A stretch of DNA of 64,000 bases, taken from Microtetraspora malaysiensis. Its GTDB lineage: Bacteria; Actinomycetota; Actinomycetes; Streptosporangiales; Streptosporangiaceae. The notes below the pieces were generated by a model. That model was not told the DNA's origin. It saw nothing but the letters and a program-made list of their open reading frames with translations, and did no database searches. Position 1 is the stretch's first letter; every line of letters begins with the position of its first letter. The DNA lies in the NCBI RefSeq assembly GCF_001528665.1, contig NZ_BBYJ01000019.1:124001-188000 (forward strand). Direction: 5' to 3'. Shown here one piece after another: positions 7,583-15,904 of the stretch. The translations under genes and the position numbers were made by a program.

Positions 7583-9039
7583 GCGCCACGACCACCGCGC
7601 ACCCCGGGGAACCTCCTGTGACGGCGGCGTCCGCCAGGACCACGCGCGGCGAGACGGACGAAGGCCGCGGCGGGCGGCTGGAGTTCCCCGACGGCTTCGT
7701 CTGGGGGGCCGCGACCGCGGCGTACCAGATCGAGGGCGCCGCCGCCGAGGACGGCAGAGGGCGCTCCATCTGGGACAGCTTCTCCCGCGTGCCGGGCAAG
7801 GTCGCCGACGGTCACACCGGGGACGTCGCCTGCGACCACTACCATCGCTACGCCGAGGACGTCCGGCTCATGGCCGGGCTCGGCCTGGCGGCCTACCGTT
7901 TCTCCGTCGCCTGGCCGCGGGTGCGTCCCACCGGATCCGGCCCGGTCAACCCGCGCGGGCTCGACTTCTACGACCGGCTCGTGGACGACCTCCTGGCGCA
8001 CGGCATCGCGCCCTACCCGACGCTCTACCACTGGGACCTGCCGCAGGCGCTGGAGGACTCCGGCGGCTGGACCTCCAGGGACGTCGCGTACCGATTCGCC
8101 GACTACGCGACGGCCGTACACGACCGGCTCGGCGACCGGATCCGGACCTGGACGACCCTGAACGAGCCGTGGGTCGCGGCCTTCCTCGGCTACGGCTCCG
8201 GCGTGCACGCGCCGGGACGGCAGAGCCCGGCCGCCGCCTTCCGCGCCGCGCACCACCTGCTGCTCGGGCACGGGCTGGCCGCCTCCGCGCTGCGTACGGC
8301 CGGCGCCGCCGAGATCGCGCTCACCCTCAACCTGGCCCCCGTGATCGGGCCGGGCGACGCCGCGCCCGTCATCGCCACGGTGGACGGGCTGCTCAACCGG
8401 CAGTTCCTCGACCCCGCGCTGCGCGGGAGCTACCCGGCGGACGTGCTGGAGATCGCCGCCCGGCACGGCGGCCTCGACCACATCCGGGACGGCGATCTGG
8501 AGATCATCCGGCAGCCTCTGGAACTGCTCGGGATCAACTACTACAACCCGTCCTTCGTCTCCTCCGCCCCCGGCGAGCCCGCCAACCCGGCGTTCCCCGG
8601 CACCGAGGGCGTCCGGTTCGACCCGCCGGCCGGGCCGACGACGGCGATGGACTGGCCCATCGATCCGGCCGGACTGGAGTCGCTCCTGCTCAGGCTGTCC
8701 CGCGACTATCCCGAGGTTGGCCTGCTGGTCACCGAGAACGGCGCCGCCTTCGACGACGTCGTCCGGGACGGACAGGTATCCGACCCGGAGCGGGTCGGAT
8801 ACCTCGACGCGCACCTGCGCGCCGCGCACGCGGCGATATCGGCCGGTGCGGATCTGCGCGGTTATCTCGTATGGTCGCTGCTGGACAACTTCGAATGGGC
8901 GTATGGATACCACAAGAGGTTCGGGATCGTGTACGTCGACTTCGCGACCCAGCGGCGCATTCCCAAGGAGAGCGCGTTGTGGTACCGCGAGGTCATCGGC
9001 CGCAACGGCCTCTCCTACGGCTCTCAGGGGGACAGATGA
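7579..9039 (+). CDS. bglC: GH1 beta-glucosidase
   Basis: A 486-residue glycoside hydrolase family 1 enzyme without signal peptide, so it acts on imported sugar in the cytoplasm. The acid/base glutamate is E196 in TLNEPW and the nucleophile is E386 in VTENGA. Other family marks are FVWGAATAAYQIEG, LYHWDLPQAL, LGINYYNP and WSLLDNFEWAYGY. Residues 1-32 form a disordered extension. Reaction: hydrolysis of cellobiose or other beta-glucosides to glucose. The start overlaps the permease stop and its own stop overlaps the LacI start, so it sits inside a tightly coupled operon. In Streptomyces the equivalent gene closes the cebEFG-bglC operon. Confidence 0.93.
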   Translation: MSATTTAHPGEPPVTAASARTTRGETDEGRGGRLEFPDGFVWGAATAAYQIEGAAAEDGRGRSIWDSFSRVPGKVADGHTGDVACDHYHRYAEDVRLMAGLGLAAYRFSVAWPRVRPTGSGPVNPRGLDFYDRLVDDLLAHGIAPYPTLYHWDLPQALEDSGGWTSRDVAYRFADYATAVHDRLGDRIRTWTTLNEPWVAAFLGYGSGVHAPGRQSPAAAFRAAHHLLLGHGLAASALRTAGAAEIALTLNLAPVIGPGDAAPVIATVDGLLNRQFLDPALRGSYPADVLEIAARHGGLDHIRDGDLEIIRQPLELLGINYYNPSFVSSAPGEPANPAFPGTEGVRFDPPAGPTTAMDWPIDPAGLESLLLRLSRDYPEVGLLVTENGAAFDDVVRDGQVSDPERVGYLDAHLRAAHAAISAGADLRGYLVWSLLDNFEWAYGYHKRFGIVYVDFATQRRIPKESALWYREVIGRNGLSYGSQGDR

Positions 9040-10031
9040 AACGACCCACGCTGGAGGCGGTCGCCGCGCGGGCGGGGGTGTCGCGCGCGACCGTCTCCCG
9101 GGTCGTCAACGGACAGGCGACGGTGACGCCGCAGATCAGAGAGGCCGTGCTGCGCGCGGTCGACGAGCTGGGATACGTGCCCAACTCGGCCGCCCGCAGC
9201 CTGGTCACCCAGCGGACCGACTCGATCGCCCTGGTCGTCTCCGAGCCGCCGACCAGGGTGTTCTCGGAGGACCCGATGTTCTCCACGGTCATCAGATCCG
9301 CCAGCCTGGAGCTCGAGGCCGCCGACCGGCAGGTGGTGCTGATGCTGGCGGGCTCGCCCAAGAGCCACGCGCGGATCGAGCGCTACATCGCCGGCGGCCA
9401 CGTGGACGGCGTCATGCTCATCTCCATGCACGGCGCCGACCCGCTGCCCGCCGCGATCTCCCGCATGTCCGTGCCGATCGTCTCGTACGGCAGGCCCGCC
9501 GTGCCCGTGCCCCTGCCGTACGTGGACAACGACAACGTGGGCGGCGCCGAGAAGGCCGTACGGCACCTGCTGGACAAGGGACGGCGCCGCATCGCGACGA
9601 TCGCCGGGCCGCAGGACATGATCGGCGGCCAGGACCGGCTGACCGGCTACCGCAACATGCTGCGGGAGTCCGACCGCCGCTCCATCGTGGCCGTCGGCGA
9701 CTTCACCCGCGAGTCCGGCGCGGTGGCCATGCGCCAGCTCCTCCACGACGATCCGGATCTCGACGCCGTCTTCGTGGCCAACGACCTGATGGCCGTCGGC
9801 GCGCTGCAGTCGCTCCGGCAGGCGGGCCGGCGGGTTCCCGACGACGTGGCCGTGGTCGGCTTCGACGACATCGAAGCGGCGAAGTTCACCGAGCCCCCGC
9901 TGACCACGATCAGGCACCCGTTCACCGAGCAGGCGGCGGCGATGGTGAAGCTCCTGCTCGGCCTCTTCGAGGGCGGCCCGGCCGACCCGGTGATCCTCCC
10001 CACCGAACTGGTCGTCCGCGAGTCGGCCTAG
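9036..10031 (+). CDS. cebR: LacI-family repressor, CebR-like
   Basis: A 331-residue LacI/GalR regulator. The N-terminal helix-turn-helix and hinge (LEAVAARAGVSRATVSRVVN, then YVPNSAARSLV) are followed by a periplasmic-binding-protein fold with DAVFVANDLMAVGAL and VGFDDIEAAKFTEPPLTTI. ATG 9036 overlaps the end of bglC and has a GGGGGA site close by. Here the repressor gene is the last gene of the operon it presumably controls, whereas in Streptomyces cebR is a separate upstream gene. Likely target: the GAGAGCGCTCTC palindromes at 3958 and 4222; likely inducer: cellobiose or a glucoside. Those last points are inference from operator similarity. Confidence 0.87.
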   Translation: MKRPTLEAVAARAGVSRATVSRVVNGQATVTPQIREAVLRAVDELGYVPNSAARSLVTQRTDSIALVVSEPPTRVFSEDPMFSTVIRSASLELEAADRQVVLMLAGSPKSHARIERYIAGGHVDGVMLISMHGADPLPAAISRMSVPIVSYGRPAVPVPLPYVDNDNVGGAEKAVRHLLDKGRRRIATIAGPQDMIGGQDRLTGYRNMLRESDRRSIVAVGDFTRESGAVAMRQLLHDDPDLDAVFVANDLMAVGALQSLRQAGRRVPDDVAVVGFDDIEAAKFTEPPLTTIRHPFTEQAAAMVKLLLGLFEGGPADPVILPTELVVRESA

Positions 10032-10182
10032 AGCCGGGGCTCGGCATGCGCCGGCCGTCGACCTGCCCACGGGGGGCGGGAGCGATCGCCCGCTGATCAT
10101 GCCTCAGGGCAGGAGCGGGGGGTCATCGGAGTCGGAGCGGCGGGCGCATGGTCAGGCCGCTCGGGATGCGGGGAGGCGATGG

Positions 10183-10953
10183 TCAGGCGCACCCTTCGGT
10201 GGAGACCGGGGCGGTCGCGCGCCTTCCCGCCTTCGCGGCCGTCGAAAGCTGCCGGGCCGTGAGCGCGTACCCCTTGTCCTCCAGATCCGTATCCACGGCG
10301 AAGACCATGCCGAGAACCCGTTCGTCGCGGGAGACGAGGGGAGCCCCCGACATGCCCCGCCGCACCCGTGGCCCCCGAAAGGAGTAGCTGTCGAACCCGA
10401 CAAGCTGATCGTCGTAGATCCCGCGAGACGTGGCGGGCACTCGATCACCCAGGATGGCGGGCTGGACCGACGGGGTCGTTCCGCCTTCCTCATACCCGAT
10501 CACCATCGCCGACGCCTCCCGCTTCACCTGCAGAGGAAGGGAGGGCGAAGGGAGACCCTCGACCGACAGCACGGCTATGTCCACCAGCGGATCGAAGACC
10601 ACCACCTCGGCGTCGAAGCCCCGCCCGTCGGCCAGCGAAACCTTCAGGTTCCGATCCGCTCCGGCCACCGTGTGGGCGGTGAGCATCACCCGCTCCCGCG
10701 CGTAGACGAATCCGGTTCCCTCGACATCCCGATCACACGCATGCGCGGTTCCGGTGACGCGCACGATGCTGCGGACGGCCTCTCCGGTGTACGGGCTGAC
10801 GCTCCCCCCGGAAGGTGCGGAGCTCTCTCCGGGAGCCGCGGCGCTCTTCTGGGAAGCGGGCGGCTGCCGGGGCGCGGCGCATCCCGTGGCGATGGCGGCG
10901 CTCATGACGGCGAGCAGTCCAGCAACGAGCGTTCGCGTCGGCACGGGGGGCAT
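10183..10953 (-). CDS. MarP-like trypsin-fold serine protease, lipoprotein
   Basis: A 256-residue lipoprotein: lipobox with Cys25 (AATGC), Ser/Pro linker, then a chymotrypsin-fold protease domain. The catalytic triad is visible as H94 (LTAHTVAG), D125 (DPLVDIAVLSV) and S202 (RGMSGAP). The order of motifs, the early C73 and the last-but-one C255 that would form the family disulfide, and the closing YALTARQL segment all resemble the protease half of mycobacterial MarP, an acid/oxidative-stress periplasmic protease. MarP has four N-terminal membrane helices; here they are replaced by a lipid anchor. The usual GDSGGP is GMSGAP. No ribosome binding site is seen, but TATTCT lies seven bases before the ATG, so the mRNA is probably leaderless. 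Confidence 0.8.
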   Translation of the reverse strand: MPPVPTRTLVAGLLAVMSAAIATGCAAPRQPPASQKSAAAPGESSAPSGGSVSPYTGEAVRSIVRVTGTAHACDRDVEGTGFVYARERVMLTAHTVAGADRNLKVSLADGRGFDAEVVVFDPLVDIAVLSVEGLPSPSLPLQVKREASAMVIGYEEGGTTPSVQPAILGDRVPATSRGIYDDQLVGFDSYSFRGPRVRRGMSGAPLVSRDERVLGMVFAVDTDLEDKGYALTARQLSTAAKAGRRATAPVSTEGCA

Positions 10954-11034
10954 GAAGATCAGAATAAGGGCTTGCCGGCCACCAGAACTGATCTCAGCGG
11001 CGGCGCCACCGGCCGCTCCGGAGCCGGGCCGGCT

Positions 11035-11262
11035 CTACGCCGCGTACGTCCCGCCCGCCGGCCAGCTCTCCCGTTCCCGGCGCAACCGCAGGATCTTCGT
11101 GACCACCGCCGCGTACGTGCGGTCCACCGTCCCGTCCGCCGGAGTGCCCTCCAGCGTGGATTTCTCGATCACCAGCAGGCGGTCCATCTCCGGATGTCCG
11201 AAGCGATACTCCACCTGTGTGTCGGTCTCCCGGGTTTTCCGGAAGTCGACCAGAAGTGCCAT
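11035..11262 (-). CDS. Small conserved hypothetical protein (75 aa)
   Basis: MALLVDFRKTRETDTQVEYR followed by FGHPEMDRLLVIEK and a C-terminal VVTKILRLRRERESWPAGG. This resembles a small actinobacterial family of unknown function that I recall with the same FGxPEMDRRLVIxK and WPxxGxYAA marks. A longer frame runs upstream to 11568, but its N-terminal portion is Arg-rich shadow sequence, so the ATG at 11262 is preferred. The ribosome binding site is weak. The 300 bp upstream hold a damaged gene on the same strand. Confidence 0.6.
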   Translation of the reverse strand: MALLVDFRKTRETDTQVEYRFGHPEMDRLLVIEKSTLEGTPADGTVDRTYAAVVTKILRLRRERESWPAGGTYAA

Positions 11263-11505
11263 CGTCGTTGTGCCGTCCCCACTTGATGCCGAGGTCCTCG
11301 CCGGTCCGTCCCGGCACGGTAGTCCGTCTCCGGGTGCTGGCGCATGTAGTTGGACTCGGTCGGCTCGTGACGCTGGTCGGCCGTGCCGAGCAGCACCAGG
11401 TCCTTCGGCGGGGAACCACTCGTACGCCCCGTACGCCCGGTCCGCCCAGTCGAAGGCCAGCACCTCGTGCGGGCGGATCGCCGCGCCGGTCGACGCCTCG
11501 GGAGC
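11263..11505 (-). pseudogene. Frameshifted remnant of an unknown gene
   Basis: Three protein-like segments follow one another on the minus strand in changing frames: RPHEVLAFDWADRAYGAYEW, then LVLLGTADQRHEPTESNYMR and QHPETDYRAG, then GEDLGIKWGRHNDDG. Each has an acidic, aromatic-rich composition unlike the Arg/Pro-rich shadows around it. Two single-base shifts would join them into one ~75-residue reading frame. Family not recognised. It may be the upstream partner, or the lost N-terminal part, of the small gene at 11035. Confidence 0.45.
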
Positions 11506-11738
11506 CGAGCATGCGCCCCGGCGGCGACGCCGGCGAACTACTCCGCAGGGACGACATGGAACCCCCAATTCTCAGCCGGCCCGGCCGCCCCGGCGAATCC
11601 CTGCCGCCGCCCGCCACCCGTGGCCGCTCCGACCGTCAGGCCCCGAACGCGACCAGAAGTGCCCCCTGCGCCGACTGGATCGGCGCCGACGACGCGCGGG
11701 CCTCGGCCTGCTAGCGTGCGGATCGAGGAGGTCGTCCG

Positions 11739-12272
11739 GTGAAGATTGGGAACAGCCCGAACTACTACGTCCGTGTTCGCGCACGCGGCTGGGACGAGGA
11801 GCCCGAGCAGGCCGAGCTGTACGAGGGCATGTACACCTTCGACCTCAACGAGGTCGTCCAGGTGTCGTTCGTCCCCGCCGTTACCACTCCCCGGCCCTGG
11901 TCGGTGAACCATCTGCCGGGCGACATCTCCGAATTCACCTCGGTGGAGCAGGCACGTGTCTTCGATTTGCTCATCTCGCAATACTCGGTCACTCCGGACG
12001 AAGCGCGCGCCGGGACGGAGGAACAGTTCGACTGGCCGTTCGACTGGGACGACCCAGCCACCCGGCCGTGCCCGACGGTCTTCTACGTCACGCCCAAAGA
12101 GTTCGCCCGCCTCAGCGCCGACCTCGAAGACCTGTCGGACACCGCCGGCCGTCTGCACTCCGTCGTCCGACGGTCGGACGTCACGGAGCACGAGGTCGTC
12201 CGCTTCATCGAGCGTCGCATCCTCGACTCCCCACTGCTGACCCCGGACAGCGCCCGCTCCATCGGTCGCTGA
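11739..12272 (+). CDS. Hypothetical cytoplasmic protein (177 aa)
   Basis: GTG at 11739 has GAGGAGG seven bases upstream, which fixes the start. The 177-residue product is acidic (pI low by eye), has no signal peptide or membrane segment, and begins MKIGNSPNYYVRVRARGWDE. The centre carries an aspartate/tryptophan-rich stretch (EEQFDWPFDWDDP) and the C-terminal third is helical (FIERRILDSPLL). No family recognised. It stands alone; the next gene follows after 121 bp in which I see only the leaderless promoter of that gene. Confidence 0.65.
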   Translation: MKIGNSPNYYVRVRARGWDEEPEQAELYEGMYTFDLNEVVQVSFVPAVTTPRPWSVNHLPGDISEFTSVEQARVFDLLISQYSVTPDEARAGTEEQFDWPFDWDDPATRPCPTVFYVTPKEFARLSADLEDLSDTAGRLHSVVRRSDVTEHEVVRFIERRILDSPLLTPDSARSIGR

Positions 12273-12393
12273 GGCCTCCCCCGGGCACGGCCTCACCGTG
12301 GTCCTGCGCCGTCCGCCCCGTCCGCAGGCGCACAGGAATCCGTGATCTCCGCGCTGCTGTGGCCGCTGAAGCACTACGGCTAGGGTCTCAAGC

Positions 12394-14283
12394 ATGAAAC
12401 CTGCGGATATCTCCCTTTTGCATGCTCTCGGCGCGCCGACGATCTCGCCCGACGGGAAGCATGCGATCGTCGCCGTGACCCGGCCCGACCTCGAGGCCGA
12501 CGAGTACCGCGGCGGCCTCTGGCTGGTCCCGACGGACGGCTTCACCGAGCCGCGCCGGCTGACGAGAGGTCCGCGCGACGGAGAGCCCGCGTACTCCCCC
12601 GACGGCGCCTGGCTGGCCTTCGTCCGCGGCGGCGACGGCGCCAAGCCGCAGCTTTACGTTATGCCCACCGGCGGCGGCGAGCCGCGGAAGGTGACCGACG
12701 AGCCGCTCGGCGTCAGCGAGCCGGTGTGGAGCCCCGACTCGCGGCGGCTGGCCTTCGTCGCGCGTGTGCCCGAGGAGGGCCGGTACGGCGAGAACAAGCC
12801 GGAGAAGGAACGGCCGCGCCGCATCACCGGCTTCAAGTACCGGCGGGACAACCTGGGCTTCTTCCTTGACCGGCGCTCTCACGTCTTCGTCGTCGACCCC
12901 TTCGCCGAGGAGCCCTCGGCCACGCAGATCACCGAGGGCGACTTCGACCACGACGGGGTCACCTGGAGCCCGGACGGCGCGCTGCTGGCGTTCGTGGCCG
13001 CACGCCATGACGAGCGCGGCAGCACGCTCACCAACGACGTGTGGGTGAGCGCCCCCGACGGTTCGGACCTGCGCCGCGTGACCGCCACCGACCTGGCAGT
13101 GGCCGCACCGCGCTTCACCCCGGACGGCGACGCCCTGTGCTTCCTCGGCGCCGGCGCCGGCCCCGAAGGCCGCCACCTGGTCGCCAAGAACTTCGGGCTC
13201 TGGCTGATGCCGCTCGCCGGCGGCGCGGCCCGCCGCCTCACCGACGAGGAACGCTTCCACCTCCCCGTCACCCCGTACGTCCCCACCACCGACGGCGTGC
13301 TCGTCACCGTGGAGAACCGGGGCGCCAAGGACCTGCTGCACGTGCCGTACACGGGCGCGGAACCCACCGTCCTGATCAACGGCCCCCGCGAGGTCGACGC
13401 CGTCGCCCACGCCGCCGACGTCACCGTCGTGGCCGTCGCCGACGCCCGTACCCCCGGCGAGCTGGTTGCCCTCCACCGGGACAAGGAGATCACCCTCACC
13501 TCCTTCGGCCCCGGCCTCGACGTACTCCCCGTCGAGGAGGTCACCGGCACGGCCCCGGACGGCTACCCCGTGCACGGCTGGATCGTCCGCCCTGCCGGCG
13601 AGGGGCCGCACCCCGTGCTCCTCATGATCCACGGTGGCCCCTTCGCGCAGTACGGCTGGCACGTCTTCGACGAGGCCCAGATCTACGCCTCGGCCGGTTA
13701 CGCCGTCGTCATGGGCAACCCTCGCGGCTCCTCCGGCTACGGCCAGGCGCACGGCCGGCACGTCTTCGGCGACGTCGGCCGCCTGACGGCTCTCGACCTG
13801 CTGGCGCTGTTCGACGCCGCCCTGGCCACCGGCGGCCTGGACGCCTCCCGCGCCGGAGTGCTCGGCGGCTCGCACGGCGGCTTCATGACCACGTGGATGG
13901 CTGCTCACCACGGCGACCGGTTCAAGGCGGCGATCAGCGAGCGCGCGGTCAACGCGATCGACAGTTTCCACGGGAGTAGTGACATCGGGTGGTCGTTCGC
14001 GCGCGACCTGTACGGCGAGGACCCGGCGCGCTGGGTGGAGCAGAGCCCTCTCACACACGCCGACAAGATCGACAAGCCGTTTATGATCATCCACTCGGAG
14101 CATGACTGGCGGTGCCCGGTCGAGCAGGCGCAGCGGTTGTTCGTCAAGCTTCAGTTGCGGGGGGTGGAGACGGAGCTGCTGCTGTTCCCGGGGGAGGGAC
14201 ATGAGTTGTCCCGCTCAGGGCTTCCCAGCCATCGGGTGGCCCGCTTCGACGCCATCCTCGACTGGTGGGGGCGGCACCTGTAG
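12394..14283 (+). CDS. S9-family prolyl oligopeptidase / acylaminoacyl-peptidase
   Basis: A 629-residue cytoplasmic serine peptidase. Residues 1-~390 form a WD40-like propeller with repeated SPDGxxLAF blades. The C-terminal alpha/beta hydrolase has the triad S493 (GGSHGGF), D571 (SEHDWRCP) and H603 (GEGHELSR). It cleaves small peptides, or N-acylated residues from peptides, with the propeller limiting access. Length and motif spacing are normal. There is no ribosome binding site; TAGGGT lies seven bases before the ATG, the pattern of a leaderless transcript. It is a stand-alone gene. Confidence 0.9.
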   Translation: MKPADISLLHALGAPTISPDGKHAIVAVTRPDLEADEYRGGLWLVPTDGFTEPRRLTRGPRDGEPAYSPDGAWLAFVRGGDGAKPQLYVMPTGGGEPRKVTDEPLGVSEPVWSPDSRRLAFVARVPEEGRYGENKPEKERPRRITGFKYRRDNLGFFLDRRSHVFVVDPFAEEPSATQITEGDFDHDGVTWSPDGALLAFVAARHDERGSTLTNDVWVSAPDGSDLRRVTATDLAVAAPRFTPDGDALCFLGAGAGPEGRHLVAKNFGLWLMPLAGGAARRLTDEERFHLPVTPYVPTTDGVLVTVENRGAKDLLHVPYTGAEPTVLINGPREVDAVAHAADVTVVAVADARTPGELVALHRDKEITLTSFGPGLDVLPVEEVTGTAPDGYPVHGWIVRPAGEGPHPVLLMIHGGPFAQYGWHVFDEAQIYASAGYAVVMGNPRGSSGYGQAHGRHVFGDVGRLTALDLLALFDAALATGGLDASRAGVLGGSHGGFMTTWMAAHHGDRFKAAISERAVNAIDSFHGSSDIGWSFARDLYGEDPARWVEQSPLTHADKIDKPFMIIHSEHDWRCPVEQAQRLFVKLQLRGVETELLLFPGEGHELSRSGLPSHRVARFDAILDWWGRHL

Positions 14284-14544
14284 GGGGTTACCGCGCCGGA
14301 CGGCCTGACTCCGCGGCTTGATCATGTACGAGAGACGTACAGGCACCGGCACGTACCTCACGTTTCCGCAGGTCGGAAGCGTGAATCCGTCCGGTCTCCG
14401 GACCCGGGCCTGGGCGCTGTCGGCGGTGGCCGTGGCGCCCAGGCTGCTCATTGCCCAAGAGGCGAGCAGCAGGATCGCGGCCACGACCCCTCTCGCGAGG
14501 CCGTGCCCGCTGCGGCCTCGCCGGCGCCGCGGCCGCTGGGCCAC
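14215..14544 (-). CDS. Possible small secreted protein overlapping the S9 gene end
   Basis: GTG at 14544 would start a 109-residue product with an Arg-rich N-terminus, a hydrophobic core (RGVVAAILLLASWAMSSLGA) like a signal peptide, one cysteine, and a hydrophilic tail. It lies just downstream of and in the same direction as the membrane protein gene at 14554-15174. Its last 69 bases overlap the 3' end of the S9 peptidase gene on the opposite strand. No clear ribosome binding site or family. Low confidence. Confidence 0.3.
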   Translation of the reverse strand: MAQRPRRRRGRSGHGLARGVVAAILLLASWAMSSLGATATADSAQARVRRPDGFTLPTCGNVRYVPVPVRLSYMIKPRSQAVRRGNPLQVPPPPVEDGVEAGHPMAGKP

Positions 14545-14553
14545 CGGCCGGCT

Positions 14554-15174
14554 TCATCCGTCGTCATGCTCACCGAACAGGGTGTCCCACTCCCAGGTCC
14601 CCAGTAGCGGGCGCGCGCAGTACCACACCATGAAGACGACGACCGCGGAAGACACGACCCCACCGAGGACATCGCCCTTGACGAACAGGGCGACCGCCAT
14701 CACGACCATCAGCAAGATGAGCGGTATCAGGACGACGAGGCTGAGCACGATCACAACGCGGCGTATGCCGCCCACGATCCCTTTCGCGGAATCCAATACT
14801 GTTTCCCGGAGAGCGTCCTGCTCCGACCGAGATAGCGGCGCGCGCCCTTCGAATCCGTACGGTATGCCGCCGGCGGCAGGAGGAGGAGGAGGCGGCGGCG
14901 GGTCCGCGGCCGTCCCATGGGGCCACGGTTGTCCCGGGCGCCTTGGACCCACCGGCGGCGAGGTTCCGGCTGGACCCGACGGCGGGGGGACCTGTCCCTG
15001 TGTGGGCCTGACCTTGCCCAACGCGGTCCGCAATCCCAGCCAAATGAAGGCTGCCGCGCCGTACCACAGCGCGACCGACATTATCCACTGAGGCGACCAA
15101 TACAGCGCGCCCAGCACGCACGCCCCCGCGGCACCGGACGACAAGAGCCCCAGGCCCAATCGGTATTTCAGCAC
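14554..15174 (-). CDS. Four-helix membrane protein with proline-rich linker, unknown function
   Basis: A 206-residue protein with two N-terminal helices (about residues 5-22 and 30-48), a long Pro/Gly-rich cytoplasmic or external linker that includes eight consecutive prolines, and a second helix pair (about 138-160 and 165-185) ending in an acidic tail. I chose GTG 15174 because GGAGG lies five bases upstream; an in-frame TTG four codons earlier overlaps that site. Composition suggests a small integral membrane scaffold. No family recognised. Confidence 0.6.
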   Translation of the reverse strand: MLKYRLGLGLLSSGAAGACVLGALYWSPQWIMSVALWYGAAAFIWLGLRTALGKVRPTQGQVPPPSGPAGTSPPVGPRRPGQPWPHGTAADPPPPPPPPAAGGIPYGFEGRAPLSRSEQDALRETVLDSAKGIVGGIRRVVIVLSLVVLIPLILLMVVMAVALFVKGDVLGGVVSSAVVVFMVWYCARPLLGTWEWDTLFGEHDDG

Positions 15175-15397
15175 TCGTACCTCCAACGGATGCGGGAACA
15201 GTAGTTAGGACCCGCGGGCAGCCCCTGCGGTTCGGCCTAATCCGACCCGAAGTTCTGACAGGGTTCCCGTGTTCACGGTGATTGGCCAGGGCGGTGACCT
15301 GCGTGCCCTGCCCCGACTACCGATGGAGCCGCAGACGCCAACGGTTGAAACGACCAGATGGCGCCCCACGTCATCGCGAGACCAGCGGCAGGAAGAC

Positions 15398-15540
15398 TCA
15401 GCGCAGACCCATCTGCGCTCGGATCATTCGGTCGAGGACCCGGTCGGGGAGGATCCTGACGAGCCAGGCCATGTCGGTCGCGTCGCCGGCCGGCGGTTTA
15501 GCGAGTACGCGGCCGCGGCGCACTGATGGCACGGGAGATG
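15398..15540 (-). pseudogene. C-terminal remnant of a short-chain dehydrogenase
   Basis: The minus strand reads RGRVLAKPPAGDATDMAWLV then RILPDRVLDRMIRAQMGLR and a stop. This closely follows the usual C-terminal end of short-chain dehydrogenase/reductase proteins (LPDRxxDRxxRxxMGL). No Rossmann-fold part precedes it, so only the last ~45 codons survive. The rest of the 15175-15904 gap holds no intact gene; a plus-strand frame near 15700-15810 (QVAAVQIDGRLLRELGETLI) looks like another broken coding fragment of unknown family. Confidence 0.45.
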
Positions 15541-15904
15541 ACGGCGCACGACCCCTTGACCCCCAGGACGTGGGGGTAGGCGTTTTCGCACCTCAACGGC
15601 TTTAAGGCAGCCATGCACGACGGCGGGCGGCGGCCTCTGGGACACCCTGGCGTGCCCCGATCTCACCAAGGCTGAGTTCCGTGAGCGCCCCCTGGACAGA
15701 ACGAGGCCCAGGTCGCGGCCGTACAGATCGACGGCCGACTCTTGCGCGAGCTGGGCGAGACCCTGATCACGGCCGTCTGCGGGCTCGGCTCCGCCCTGCT
15801 GGACACATAGGGGGCCTCCGCCACCTCGATGGTAGGGAATACCCCACTTCGAGAGACATGCACGCGTGACTGATCGTGAGCGATCTTCCTGCCACATTAG
15901 CGGC

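Noticed and set aside
10040..10100. Terminator hairpin between cebR and the protease gene
   Set aside because: The best stem (GCGGG/CCCGC around 10076-10093) is only five base pairs, not distinguishable from background in this GC-rich DNA.
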